64,000 nt of DNA from Leclercia adecarboxylata. Its GTDB lineage: Bacteria; Pseudomonadota; Gammaproteobacteria; Enterobacterales; Enterobacteriaceae. Position numbers and translations under genes: made by a program. The stretch is from NCBI RefSeq assembly GCF_006171285.1, contig NZ_CP040889.1, positions 3,348,001-3,412,000 on the forward strand. The letters run 5' to 3'. Of this stretch, positions 1-9,149 are shown piece by piece (the first letter of the stretch is position 1; the number at the start of each line of letters is the position of its first letter). Under the pieces are notes generated by a model that saw nothing but the letters and a program-made list of their open reading frames with translations, searched no databases and had not been told where the DNA came from.

Positions 1-1
1 C

Positions 2-3000
2 ATCCTGCCGGAACCGCACATCCTCGACCTGCGCGCCGACGGCGATCCGCACGCGGCAGCCCTGGCGGTTATGCACGCCGATCTTAACCAGAACCTGCGC
101 GTCGACAGCGGCCAGCCCACGGCCTTCCACCTGTTGATTCAGGTGGCGGACAACCGCTGGTACTGGTATCAGCGCTATCACCATTTAGTGGTGGATGGGT
201 TCAGCTTCCCGGCCATTACCCGCCAGATCGCCGCCATTTATCGTGCCTGGCTGAAAGGCGATGCCACGCCGGATTCACCCTTTACGCCGTTTGCGGAAGT
301 GGTGGAGGAGTACCAGCGCTATCGCGACAGCGAGGCCTATGCGCGCGACGGCGCGTTCTGGGCGGAGCAGCGCAAACAGCTCCCGCCGCCGGTCTCGCTC
401 TCCAGCGCGCCGCTGCCGGGTCGCGCCGCCACGACCGACATTCTGCGCCTGAAGCTGACCGCCGATCGTCACGCCTTCAGCCAGCTGGCAAACGCCAGCC
501 AGAGCCAGCGCACCGACCTTGCGCTCGCGCTGGTGGCCCTGTGGCTCGCCCGCCTGACCGGGCGCATGAACTACGCCGCCGGGTTTATCTTTATGCGCCG
601 GATGGGCTCCGCGGCGCTCACCGCCACCGGCCCGGTGCTGAACGTGCTGCCGCTGGCGGTGAACATCAACCCGCTGGAGACGCTGCCGGAGCTGGCCCAG
701 CGCCTGGCCGGACAGATGAAAAAGATGCGTCGCCATCAGCATTACGACGCCGAGCAGATCGTCCGCGACAGCGGGCGTGCCGCCAGCGACGAGGCGCTGT
801 TCGGCCCGGTGTTTAACGTCAAGGTCTTCGACTATCAGCTGGATATAGACGGCGTACAGGCGGTGACGCACACCCTCGCCACCGGTCCGGTGAACGACCT
901 GGAGATGGCGCTGTTCCCGGACGAGCAGGGCGGGCTGAGCATTGAGATCCTCGCCAACAAGCAGCGTTACGATGAGGCCACCCTGGTGCGCCACGTCGAG
1001 CGCCTGCATGGCCTGCTGGCGCAGTTTGCCGCCAACAGCGATCTGCGCTGCGGCGAGGCCGAAACCGTTTCTGACGACGAATACCGCCTGCTGGAGAAGA
1101 TCAACCAGACGGCGGTTCCGCTGCCGCTCACCACCCTGAGCGCGCTGGTGGCGGAGCAGGCGGCGAAAACCCCGGACGCCCCGGCGCTGGCCGATGCGCA
1201 TGTGGAGCTCACCTACCGCCAGATGCGCGAGCAGGTGGTGGCCCTGGCAAACCAGCTTCGCGAGCGTGGCGTGAAGCCCGGCGACAGCGTGGCGGTGGCA
1301 CTGCCACGCTCGGTATTCCTGACCCTGGCCCTGCACGCTATCGTCGAAGCGGGGGCCGCGTGGCTGCCGCTGGATACCGGTTATCCCGACGATCGCCTGC
1401 AGATGATGATCGAGGACGCGAAGCCGTCATTGCTGATCACCACCGACGACCAGCGCCCGCGCTTTGACCATCTGCCAGTAACGATTTTTAGTTACAACAC
1501 ACTATTACCTGCTGCGGACTCTGAACCTCTGCACCTGAGCAGGCCGGAACAGACCGCCTATATCATCTTCACCTCCGGCTCGACAGGGCGGCCGAAAGGG
1601 GTGATGGTCGGCCAGACCGCCATCGTCAACCGTCTGCTGTGGATGCAAAACCACTACCCGTTAACCGCCGAAGACGTGGTGGCGCAAAAAACGCCGTGCA
1701 GCTTTGACGTCTCGGTATGGGAGTTCTGGTGGCCGTTTATCGCCGGGGCGAAGCTGGTGATGGCCGAGCCGGAGGCGCACCGCGATCCGCTGGCGATGCA
1801 GGATTTCTTTGCGAAATACGGCGTCACCACCACCCACTTTGTGCCGTCGATGCTGGCGGCCTTTGTCGCCTCGCTGACCCCGGAAAACGTCGCCTGCTGC
1901 GCCAGCCTGAAACAGGTGTTCTGCAGCGGCGAAGCCCTGCCGACCGAACTGTGCCGGGAGTGGGAGCAGCTTACCCATGCCCCGCTGCATAATCTGTATG
2001 GTCCGACCGAAGCGGCGGTGGACGTCAGCTGGTATCCGGCGTATGGCCCTGAACTGGCGGCGGTTACGGGCAACAGCGTGCCGATTGGTTTCCCGGTGTG
2101 GAACACCGGCCTGCGTATTCTGGATGCGATGATGCGCCCGGTGCCGTTCGGCGTGGCGGGAGATCTCTACCTCACCGGCATCCAGCTGGCGCAGGGCTAT
2201 CTGGGCCGTCCGGATCTGACCGCCAGCCGCTTTATCGCCGATCCCTTTGTCCCTGGCGAGCGCATGTACCGCACCGGGGACGTCGCCCGCTGGCTGGACA
2301 ACGGCGCGGAGGAATATTTAGGCCGCAGCGACGATCAGCTGAAAATTCGCGGCCAGCGCATTGAGCTGGGGGAGATCGACCGGGCGATGCTGACCCTGCC
2401 GGACGTGGCCCAGGCGGTGACCCATGCCTGCGTCATTAACCAGGCGGCGGCCACCGGCGGCGATGCCCGTCAGCTGGTGGGCTATGTGGTTTCTGAGTCG
2501 GGCCTGCCGCTGGATCGCGATGCGCTGCTGGCGGCCCTGAAAACCCGGCTGCCGCCGCACATGGTGCCGGTGGTGATTTTGCAGCTGAGCGCATTGCCGC
2601 TCAGCGCCAACGGCAAGCTGGATCGCAAGGCGCTGCCGCTGCCGGAACTGACGGTTAAAGCCCAGGGGCGCGCTCCGGAAACCGATGCCGAATGGACCAT
2701 TGCCGCCGCGTTCTCGGCCCTGCTGGGGTGTGAGATCAACGACACCGAGGCGGATTTCTTTGCCCTCGGCGGCCACTCGCTGCTGGCGATGCGTCTTGCT
2801 GCCACCCTCAGCCGCCACTTTGCCCGTCAGGTAACGCCCGGCCAGGTGATGGTGGCCTCGACGGTGGGCAAGCTGAGCGCCCTGCTGAGCTCAGAGATGA
2901 GCGACGAGCAGGCGCAGCGTCTGGGCTACGAGACCATTTTGCCCCTGCGTGAAAGCCACGGCCCGACGCTGTTCTGCTTCCATCCTGCCTCCGGTTTTGC

Positions 3001-3637
3001 CTGGCAGTTCAGCGTGCTGGCCCGCTACCTGAGCCCGCGCTGGTCGATCACGGGTATCCAGTCGCCGCGACCGGGGCCGATGCAGGACTGCGCCACCCTG
3101 GACGAGGTGATCGAGCAACATCTGGCGACGCTCCGCGCGCAACAGCCGCACGGGCCTTACTACCTGTTCGGCTATTCCCTGGGCGGCACGCTGGCGCAGG
3201 GGATTGCCGCGCGTCTGCGGGCACAGGGAGAGGCCGTGGCGTTCCTCGGCCTGCTCGATACCTGGCCGCCGGAGACGCAAAACTGGTCCGAGAAAGAGGC
3301 TAACGGTCTGGATCCGGAAGTATTAGCGGAGATCGAGCGTGAGCGGCAGGCGTTTCTCGCCGCCCAGCAGGGTCAGGCGTCCGGGGAGCTGTTCAGCGCC
3401 ATCGAGGGTAACTACAGCGATGCGGTGCGCCTGCTGACCACGGCGCACAGTTCATCGTTTGACGGCAAAGCGACGCTGTTCGTCGCCGAGCGCACGCGAA
3501 CCATGGATCCGCATAAAGCCTGGGCAACCTGGGTGGAAGAGCTTGAGGTGTATGCTCAGGACTGCGCCCACGTGGATATCATCTCCCCGCAGGCATTTGA
3601 GCAGATAGGACCGGTGCTGAAGGAGATTCTGGGGTAG
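2..3637 (+). CDS. entF: Enterobactin synthase component F, NRPS (5' end cut by window)
   Basis: EntF activates L-serine, condenses it with 2,3-dihydroxybenzoate carried by EntB and cyclises three units into enterobactin in the cytoplasm. The frame is open from base 2, so about 80-85 N-terminal residues of a protein of roughly 1,290 lie outside the window. Domains in order: condensation (HHLVVDG at 179-199), adenylation (TSGSTGRPKG at 1571-1600), peptidyl carrier (GGHSL, phosphopantetheine serine codon 2777-2779) and thioesterase (GYSLGG, nucleophile serine codon 3176-3178). All catalytic motifs seen are intact. The next gene is fepC on the other strand; fepE, which lies between them in E. coli, is absent. 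Fur control is expected, but the promoter is outside the window. Confidence 0.97.
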   Translation: MLPEPHILDLRADGDPHAAALAVMHADLNQNLRVDSGQPTAFHLLIQVADNRWYWYQRYHHLVVDGFSFPAITRQIAAIYRAWLKGDATPDSPFTPFAEVVEEYQRYRDSEAYARDGAFWAEQRKQLPPPVSLSSAPLPGRAATTDILRLKLTADRHAFSQLANASQSQRTDLALALVALWLARLTGRMNYAAGFIFMRRMGSAALTATGPVLNVLPLAVNINPLETLPELAQRLAGQMKKMRRHQHYDAEQIVRDSGRAASDEALFGPVFNVKVFDYQLDIDGVQAVTHTLATGPVNDLEMALFPDEQGGLSIEILANKQRYDEATLVRHVERLHGLLAQFAANSDLRCGEAETVSDDEYRLLEKINQTAVPLPLTTLSALVAEQAAKTPDAPALADAHVELTYRQMREQVVALANQLRERGVKPGDSVAVALPRSVFLTLALHAIVEAGAAWLPLDTGYPDDRLQMMIEDAKPSLLITTDDQRPRFDHLPVTIFSYNTLLPAADSEPLHLSRPEQTAYIIFTSGSTGRPKGVMVGQTAIVNRLLWMQNHYPLTAEDVVAQKTPCSFDVSVWEFWWPFIAGAKLVMAEPEAHRDPLAMQDFFAKYGVTTTHFVPSMLAAFVASLTPENVACCASLKQVFCSGEALPTELCREWEQLTHAPLHNLYGPTEAAVDVSWYPAYGPELAAVTGNSVPIGFPVWNTGLRILDAMMRPVPFGVAGDLYLTGIQLAQGYLGRPDLTASRFIADPFVPGERMYRTGDVARWLDNGAEEYLGRSDDQLKIRGQRIELGEIDRAMLTLPDVAQAVTHACVINQAAATGGDARQLVGYVVSESGLPLDRDALLAALKTRLPPHMVPVVILQLSALPLSANGKLDRKALPLPELTVKAQGRAPETDAEWTIAAAFSALLGCEINDTEADFFALGGHSLLAMRLAATLSRHFARQVTPGQVMVASTVGKLSALLSSEMSDEQAQRLGYETILPLRESHGPTLFCFHPASGFAWQFSVLARYLSPRWSITGIQSPRPGPMQDCATLDEVIEQHLATLRAQQPHGPYYLFGYSLGGTLAQGIAARLRAQGEAVAFLGLLDTWPPETQNWSEKEANGLDPEVLAEIERERQAFLAAQQGQASGELFSAIEGNYSDAVRLLTTAHSSSFDGKATLFVAERTRTMDPHKAWATWVEELEVYAQDCAHVDIISPQAFEQIGPVLKEILG

Positions 3638-3640
3638 TAA

Positions 3641-3763
3641 AACCGCCCGGCGGCGCTGCGCTTGCCGGGCCTACGGGTTTTGTCGGCCGGGTAAGGCGGT
3701 GTGCCCGATGTGCAGGCAAAATGGATTTTGTAGGCCGGGTAAGGCGCAGCCGCCACCCGGCGT
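3641..3763. repeat. REP/BIME cluster between entF and fepC
   Basis: Several REP units of the GCCGGGTAAGGCG / GCTTGCCGGGCCTAC type lie between two convergent genes. The last unit (about 3729-3762) forms a GC-rich hairpin followed by a run of seven T on the plus strand, so it probably also terminates entF transcription. Confidence 0.8.
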
Positions 3764-3767
3764 TTTT

Positions 3768-4562
3768 TTACCGCCGTCCCAGCGGCACCACCAGCGGCGT
3801 ACCCGCCACCGGATCGTCAATAATCATGCAGCGCATGCCGTAGATCCGCTCGATCAGCTCGGGGCTAACAATCTCTTTCGGCGCACCTTCCGCCACAATC
3901 TTGCCGTCGCGCAGGGCGATCAGATGCGTAGCATAGCGGCAGGCCTGGTTCAGGTCATGCAGCACTGCCGCCAGGGTAAAGCCCTGCGTGCGGTTCAGAT
4001 CGCTCAGCAGTTCCAGCAGGTCAATCTGATGGCTGATATCCAGCCAGGTGGTCGGCTCATCCAGCAGCATGATCGACGTCTCCTGGGCCAGCACCATCGC
4101 AATCCACGCCCGCTGGCGCTGTCCGCCGGAGAGGGTGTCGACACTTTGCGCCGCCAGGTCGGTAATACCGGTCGCCTGCATCGCTTTGGTGACCGCCGCC
4201 TCATCCTCTTTGCGCCAGCGGGTAAACAGCGGCTGGTGCGGATAGCGCCCGCGCGCCACCAGCTCCTGGACGGTGATATCCCCCGGGGTGGTGGCGTTTT
4301 GCGCCAGCAGCCCGACCCGGCGCGCCACCTCTTTGCTGGCAAAGCGCTGGATCTGCTCCCCGTCGAGAAACACGTTACCGTGCAGCGGCGTCATCAGGCG
4401 GCTCAGGGTGCGTAACAGCGTCGACTTTCCGCAGCCGTTGGGGCCGATAATGGCGGTGAAGTGGCCATCGGGGATCGCCACCTGCAAATTCTCAGCCACG
4501 GTTTTTTTACCGTAGCCGAGGGTCAGATTTTCGCCGCGCAAGCGGGTTGCAGTCTCTGTCAT
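3768..4562 (-). CDS. fepC: Ferric enterobactin ABC transporter ATPase FepC
   Basis: FepC is the cytoplasmic ATPase that drives ferric-enterobactin uptake through FepD/FepG. The 264-residue protein has Walker A GPNGCGKST at residues 40-48, signature LSGGQ at 144-148 and Walker B IMLLDEP at 164-170. The start at 4562 was chosen over longer in-frame extensions because it overlaps the fepG stop by four bases (ATGA), which indicates translational coupling, and because the N-terminus then aligns with E. coli FepC (271 residues, slightly longer at the C-terminus). It is the last gene of fepD-fepG-fepC. Confidence 0.97.
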   Translation of the reverse strand: MTETATRLRGENLTLGYGKKTVAENLQVAIPDGHFTAIIGPNGCGKSTLLRTLSRLMTPLHGNVFLDGEQIQRFASKEVARRVGLLAQNATTPGDITVQELVARGRYPHQPLFTRWRKEDEAAVTKAMQATGITDLAAQSVDTLSGGQRQRAWIAMVLAQETSIMLLDEPTTWLDISHQIDLLELLSDLNRTQGFTLAAVLHDLNQACRYATHLIALRDGKIVAEGAPKEIVSPELIERIYGMRCMIIDDPVAGTPLVVPLGRR

Positions 4563-5551
4563 TTCTTGCGGGACTCCTGAACAAGCAAGACGATAAGGTA
4601 GATCCCGCCAAGACTGACGGTCACCACGCCCACCGGAAGTTGATACGGCATAAACAGCTGCTGGGCGCAGAGATCCGCCGCCAGCAGCAGCAGCGACCCG
4701 CACAGCGCCGACTGGGTTAACCCCCAGCGGGCGGTGCCGCTCAGACGGCGGGCGATGTGCGGTGCGACAAGGGCAATAAAGGAGATCGGCCCGGCGATAG
4801 CGGTGGCCGCGGCGGTTAACACTACCGCCACCAGCATCAGCATCAGACGCGAACGCTCGACGCTGACCCCCAGCGCACAGGCGCTGTCGTCGCCCATCTC
4901 CAGCAGGCGCATGCGCTTCACCAGCAGCAGGGCGCAGATAAACATCAGCACGATCAGCGGGGCGGCGGGCAGGGTTTTGGCCCACGTCAGGCCGTTGAGC
5001 GACCCGGCGAACCACAGCCCGGCTGAGAGCGAGGTCTCCAGCGAGGCCTGCAGCAGAAGCCAGGTGTTAAACGCCATCAGCATGGCGCGCATGCCGATAC
5101 CGATGATGATCAGGCGGAAGGTCTCAATGCCGTCGCGCCAGGCCAGCGCCCAGACGACAAGCGAGGTCAGAATGCCGCCCGCCATCGCCGCCAGGGTGAT
5201 GGCCGTCAGATGCTGACCAAACAGCACCATCGCTACCAGCACGCCGCTCCAGGCCCCGGTATTAAAGCCCATCACGTCCGGGCTCCCGAGGGGGTTGCGC
5301 ATCAGCGACTGGAAAATCGCGCCGCTGATCCCAAGCGCCGCGCCCACCAGCAGCGCCATCGTCAATCGCGGCAGTCGCCATTCGTTGACCACCATGGTGA
5401 TATTGCGCGGGGCACTGCCGGTCAGGGCATCGAGCACCTGAGTGAAGTCAAGCATCACCGCCCCGCTCTTAAGGCTCAATATCGCCACGCCGAGGCTGAC
5501 CAGCACCAGCAGCAGGCAGCTGAAAACTAAACGTCGGGACGGGGCCATCAC
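4559..5551 (-). CDS. fepG: Ferric enterobactin permease FepG
   Basis: Inner-membrane permease of the BtuC/FecCD family, forming the FepDG channel that carries ferric enterobactin from FepB into the cytoplasm. Its 330 residues equal the E. coli length. The sequence is strongly hydrophobic with many membrane helices and keeps the family segments NPLGSPD and the coupling-loop region GPISFIALVAPHIAR. It overlaps fepD upstream and fepC downstream by four bases each, so the three genes form one tightly coupled operon. Two Met codons begin the protein; the first, inside the ATGA overlap, is used. Confidence 0.97.
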   Translation of the reverse strand: MMAPSRRLVFSCLLLVLVSLGVAILSLKSGAVMLDFTQVLDALTGSAPRNITMVVNEWRLPRLTMALLVGAALGISGAIFQSLMRNPLGSPDVMGFNTGAWSGVLVAMVLFGQHLTAITLAAMAGGILTSLVVWALAWRDGIETFRLIIIGIGMRAMLMAFNTWLLLQASLETSLSAGLWFAGSLNGLTWAKTLPAAPLIVLMFICALLLVKRMRLLEMGDDSACALGVSVERSRLMLMLVAVVLTAAATAIAGPISFIALVAPHIARRLSGTARWGLTQSALCGSLLLLAADLCAQQLFMPYQLPVGVVTVSLGGIYLIVLLVQESRKK

Positions 5552-6552
5552 AGGGCACCTCCGCGCTGGCGGCGAACCAGGAAGATCAGCACCGGCGCGC
5601 CGATAAAGGCGCTGACCACCGAGACGCGCAGCTCACCGGGCACCAGCAGACGCCCGAGAATATCGGCAAACAGCAGCAGGGCAGGGGTGGCGAGCAGCGT
5701 GACCGGCAGGGACCAGCGGTGATCGGCCCCCACCAGCCAGCGCGCCATGTGGGGCATCATCAGTCCGATAAAGGCGATGGGACCCACCACCGCCGTGGCG
5801 CTCCCGCACAATACGGTGATGGTCAGCAACCCCAGCAGCTGGGTGCGCGCCACGCGACTGCCCAGGGCGGTGGCCGTGTCGCTGCCGAGGCTCAGGCTGT
5901 TCAGCGCCCGGCTTAACAGCAGCGCCACGGCGGCGGCAATCAGCACCGGCACGCTCACTACCTGCAGGGTTTGCAGAGTACGGATATCCAGCGAGCCCGC
6001 CTGCCAGAAGCGCAGCTGGTCGTAGACGTCCGGGTTGAGCAGGGCGATGCCGTTGGAAAGGCCGTCCAGCACCGCGCCCAGCGCCACGCCCGCGAGCGTC
6101 AGGCGCACCGGGCTGAGCTGGCCCCCGCCCTGGCTGCCGGTAAAGGCCACCAGCAGGGAGGCGGCAAAGGCACCGCACAGGGCCATCACCAGCTGTTCGC
6201 CGGGGGATGAAAAACCAAACAGCGCCGCGCCCAGCACGATGGCGAAGCTCGCCCCGGCGTTAACGCCGAGAATGCCGGGATCGGCCAGCGGATTGCGGGT
6301 CAGGGTTTGCATTAACGCCCCGGCGAGACCGAGGGCGGCACCGGCCAGTAGCCCGGCGAGGGTACGCGGCAGGCGGGCATCCCGCACGATAGTGCAGTCG
6401 GCGCTTTGACAGGTAGCGGAGAAGGCATCGACTACCACCGAAAACGGCAGCGGTTTGGCACCCACCAACAGACTGAGGGCGATCGCCAGCGTGAGCAGTA
6501 ACAGTAAGCCGGGCACGGCAACGGCGCGTGACGCGGAAAGGGAGTACGACAT
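5548..6552 (-). CDS. fepD: Ferric enterobactin permease FepD
   Basis: Partner permease of FepG, BtuC/FecCD family, with family segments NPLADPG and GPIAFIGLMMPHMAR. The start at 6552 gives 334 residues, the same as E. coli FepD, and an aligned N-terminus (MSYSLSASRAVAVPG). An in-frame ATG at 6564 would add four residues but has no visible ribosome site, whereas a weak GGAT precedes the chosen ATG. It is first in the fepDGC operon and divergent from entS; a near-perfect Fur box lies just upstream, so iron repression is expected. Confidence 0.95.
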   Translation of the reverse strand: MSYSLSASRAVAVPGLLLLLTLAIALSLLVGAKPLPFSVVVDAFSATCQSADCTIVRDARLPRTLAGLLAGAALGLAGALMQTLTRNPLADPGILGVNAGASFAIVLGAALFGFSSPGEQLVMALCGAFAASLLVAFTGSQGGGQLSPVRLTLAGVALGAVLDGLSNGIALLNPDVYDQLRFWQAGSLDIRTLQTLQVVSVPVLIAAAVALLLSRALNSLSLGSDTATALGSRVARTQLLGLLTITVLCGSATAVVGPIAFIGLMMPHMARWLVGADHRWSLPVTLLATPALLLFADILGRLLVPGELRVSVVSAFIGAPVLIFLVRRQRGGAL

Positions 6553-6569
6553 AGCAACATCCATGATTT

Positions 6570-6588
6570 GATAATGATAGTAATTATC
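6570..6588. promoter_or_regulatory. Fur box between fepD and entS
   Basis: The 19-mer GATAATGATAGTAATTATC matches the Fur consensus GATAATGATAATCATTATC at 17 of 19 positions. It lies 18 bases upstream of the fepD start and 75 upstream of entS, so it can repress both divergent units when iron is plentiful. Confidence 0.93.
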
Positions 6589-6663
6589 GTTATCTATCTT
6601 ATTTGGCTATGTTAGCATGTGCGGCCATGGAATTGGTACAAAAGAAACCATTAAGGCTTTGTA

Positions 6664-7911
6664 ATGACCCGACAATCCTGGCTGCTCAATCTGAGCCTGC
6701 TGAAGACCCATCCGGCGTTTCGTGCTGTTTTTATTGCCCGTTTTATCTCCATTTTATCCCTTGGCCTGCTCGGCGTGGCCGTACCGGTGCAAATCCAGAT
6801 GATGACCCACTCCAGCTGGCTGGTGGGGCTCTCCGTTACCCTGACCGGCGGGGCGATGTTTATCGGCCTGATGGTGGGCGGGGTGCTGGCGGATCGCTAC
6901 GAGCGTAAGACGCTGATCCTGCTGGCCCGCGGCACCTGCGGGGTAGGGTTTGTCGGCCTGTGCCTGAACGCCATGCTCCCGGAGCCGTCGTTGATCGCCA
7001 TTTACGCCCTCGGCCTGTGGGACGGCTTTTTTGCCTCCCTTGGGGTAACGGCGCTGCTGGCGGCGACGCCAGCGCTGGTGGGGCGCGAGAATCTGATGCA
7101 GGCGGGGGCGATTACGATGCTCACCGTGCGTCTGGGATCGGTGATCTCGCCGATGGTCGGCGGGCTGCTGCTCGGCACCGGGAATGTGGCCTGGAACTAC
7201 GGTCTGGCGGCGGCGGGCACCTTTATTACCACCTTAACCCTGCTGCGTCTGCCTTTACTGCCGCCTCCGCCGCAGCCGCGGGAACATCCGCTGAAATCCC
7301 TGCTGGCGGCGATCCGTTTTCTGTTCAGCAATCCGCTGATCGGCGGCATCGCCCTGATGGGCGGCCTGCTGACGATGGCGAGCGCGGTGCGGGTGCTCTA
7401 TCCGGCGCTGGCGCTGGAGTGGCAGATGAGCGTGTCGCAGATCGGTCTGCTGTATGCCGCCATCCCACTGGGCGCGGCCTTTGGTGCGCTTACCAGCGGC
7501 AATCTGGCGCAGAGCGCGCGTCCGGGGCTGATTATGCTGCTGGCGACCCTGGCCTCGTTTATCGCCATTGGCTTCTTTAGCCTGATGCCGGTCTGGGCGC
7601 TGGGCGTGGTCTGTCTGGCGCTGTTCGGCTGGCTGAGCGCGGTCAGTTCGCTGTTGCAGTACACCCTGATCCAGACCCAGACCCCGGAAGCGATGCTCGG
7701 GCGCATCAACGGCCTGTGGACGGCGCAGAACGTCACCGGCGATGCCATGGGTGCGGCGATCCTGGGTGGCCTGGGGGCGATAATGACCCCGGTGGCCTCG
7801 GCGAGCAGCAGCGGATTTGTGCTGGCGTTAGTGGGGGTGATGTTGCTGGTGGTGCTGGCGGAGTTGCGCCGGTTCCGGCAGGAACCAATGGTTATTGAAA
7901 AGGTGTCATAG
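6664..7911 (+). CDS. entS: Enterobactin exporter EntS (MFS)
   Basis: Major-facilitator exporter that moves enterobactin across the inner membrane, after which TolC carries it out. Its 415 residues compare with 416 in E. coli. About twelve hydrophobic segments are visible, and the loop ADRYERK after the second helix is the usual MFS motif-A region. It is transcribed alone, divergently from fepDGC, from the Fur-controlled intergenic region. REP units follow the stop codon. The variable C-terminal tail is the only part clearly different from E. coli. Confidence 0.97.
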   Translation: MTRQSWLLNLSLLKTHPAFRAVFIARFISILSLGLLGVAVPVQIQMMTHSSWLVGLSVTLTGGAMFIGLMVGGVLADRYERKTLILLARGTCGVGFVGLCLNAMLPEPSLIAIYALGLWDGFFASLGVTALLAATPALVGRENLMQAGAITMLTVRLGSVISPMVGGLLLGTGNVAWNYGLAAAGTFITTLTLLRLPLLPPPPQPREHPLKSLLAAIRFLFSNPLIGGIALMGGLLTMASAVRVLYPALALEWQMSVSQIGLLYAAIPLGAAFGALTSGNLAQSARPGLIMLLATLASFIAIGFFSLMPVWALGVVCLALFGWLSAVSSLLQYTLIQTQTPEAMLGRINGLWTAQNVTGDAMGAAILGGLGAIMTPVASASSSGFVLALVGVMLLVVLAELRRFRQEPMVIEKVS

Positions 7912-7918
7912 CCCGATT

Positions 7919-7990
7919 TTGTAGGCCGGATAAGGCGAAGCCGCCATCCGGCAAAAGCGCCCGGCGGTGCTTCGCTTGCCGGGCCTACGG
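7919..7990. repeat. BIME (paired REP units) between entS and fepB
   Basis: Two opposed REP units, TAGGCCGGATAAGGCG and GCTTGCCGGGCCTACGGG, lie between the convergent entS and fepB genes. They form strong hairpins and may protect or end both transcripts. Confidence 0.8.
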
Positions 7991-8002
7991 GTTGGGAGCC
8001 CT

Positions 8003-8962
8003 TTATTTGAAAAGCGTCTCTAAACGTTCTAACACCCGCGTCGCACTGAAATAATCCAGACGGAAAGTCTCTGTGCCCAGCGCCCAGACGCGCTTGTTTT
8101 GCACCGCTGGCAGATGGGCCAGCAGCGGGTTGGCGTAAATCGCATCCACGTCCTTTTGGTCGCCGGCAAACAGGAACAGCCCTTCGCCGTTCAGCCCGGC
8201 GGCCAGGTTTTCCCCCCCTAACTGCACGATGTCGTGGCGCTTACCCTGGCTCTGGGACGGGTTCAGCCCGGCGGGCAGGGTGGCAAGGGAGAAGCCCAGC
8301 TGTTGCAGCAGCTTGCCCTGCGCCGATTCGGCGGTCCACAGGTTGGCACTGTGGGCAGCGGCGGTGTAGACGATGGCGTTGACCGGCTGCGGCGGCAGCT
8401 TCATCTGCTGCTTCACTCGGGCGAGCTGCTTATCGAACTCGGCAATTCGGGTTGCAGCCTGCTTCTCCTGGCCGGTAATGGTGCCGAGCTGGGTCAGCAG
8501 CGCCTGCCAGCTTTTGTCGTCGTAATTGATGATAAGCGTCGGGGCGATGGCCGAGAGCTGATCGTACAGCGCGACGGCAGAATCGCCCCCGGTGGCGCTG
8601 ATCAGGATCAAATCCGGCATCTGGGCGGCAACGGCTTCGGCGCTAGGCTCGCCGATATAGAGCCGCGCCAGCTTACGCTGTTTGGCGATGTCGCCCCACT
8701 GGCGTAAAAAGCCCCGATCGTCCGCGACGCGGTTGTTTGGCGTGGTAGCACCGCTGGCGACCACCGGGGCGTCAATCGCCAGCAGGGAGCCGGTGAGGGT
8801 CACGCTGGTGGAGACAATGCGCGTCGGTTTGCTCTCCAGAGTGTGCGTTCCACGGCTGTCAGTGACCTGACGCGGCCAGTCGGCGGCGACGGCTGAGGTT
8901 AATCCTGAAAGTAAAAGGCTGATTAAAAGCAGGGTGTTACGGCATGCGGCGGGCAGTTTCAC
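8003..8962 (-). CDS. fepB: Ferric enterobactin periplasmic binding protein FepB
   Basis: FepB captures ferric enterobactin in the periplasm after passage through FepA and delivers it to FepDG. The 319-residue protein has a signal peptide of about 27 residues ending near AVAADW, followed by a class III substrate-binding fold ([28 protein letters not shown]). The start is GTG at 8962: no ATG is suitably placed, and AGGA sits upstream at usable spacing. Length and N-terminus agree with E. coli FepB (318). It is divergent from entC, and the shared upstream region carries two Fur-like sites. Confidence 0.96.
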   Translation of the reverse strand: MKLPAACRNTLLLISLLLSGLTSAVAADWPRQVTDSRGTHTLESKPTRIVSTSVTLTGSLLAIDAPVVASGATTPNNRVADDRGFLRQWGDIAKQRKLARLYIGEPSAEAVAAQMPDLILISATGGDSAVALYDQLSAIAPTLIINYDDKSWQALLTQLGTITGQEKQAATRIAEFDKQLARVKQQMKLPPQPVNAIVYTAAAHSANLWTAESAQGKLLQQLGFSLATLPAGLNPSQSQGKRHDIVQLGGENLAAGLNGEGLFLFAGDQKDVDAIYANPLLAHLPAVQNKRVWALGTETFRLDYFSATRVLERLETLFK

Positions 8963-8987
8963 TAAGGTGCATCCTGTTTTTGTTGGA

Positions 8988-9006
8988 GTTAATGCTTCTC
9001 ATTTTC
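8988..9006. promoter_or_regulatory. Candidate Fur box upstream of fepB
   Basis: GTTAATGCTTCTCATTTTC matches the Fur consensus at 14 of 19 positions and starts 26 bases upstream of the fepB GTG. Iron control of fepB is established in E. coli; this exact site is inferred. Confidence 0.6.
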
Positions 9007-9102
9007 ATGAATGAGGCGCAGGGATGCAAGCGATAGTCGCACAAGTTGCGCGCTCTGCGGTTGACACCATCGCGCTCTGGGATTAGGTTAGCCAGCGAAA
9101 AT

Positions 9103-9121
9103 ATAAATGATAATAATTCTT
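9103..9121. promoter_or_regulatory. Candidate Fur box upstream of entC
   Basis: ATAAATGATAATAATTCTT matches the Fur consensus at 13 of 19 positions, including the uninterrupted AATGATAAT core, and ends 28 bases before the entC ATG. It would control the entCEBAH operon. Confidence 0.55.
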
Positions 9122-9149
9122 ACTGCTTTTATCATTTCAGGAGGATGAT

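Noticed and set aside
275..1336. 353-residue minus-strand open frame opposite entF
   Set aside because: Shadow of the GC-rich entF gene; low-complexity Arg/Gln/Gly composition and no domain.
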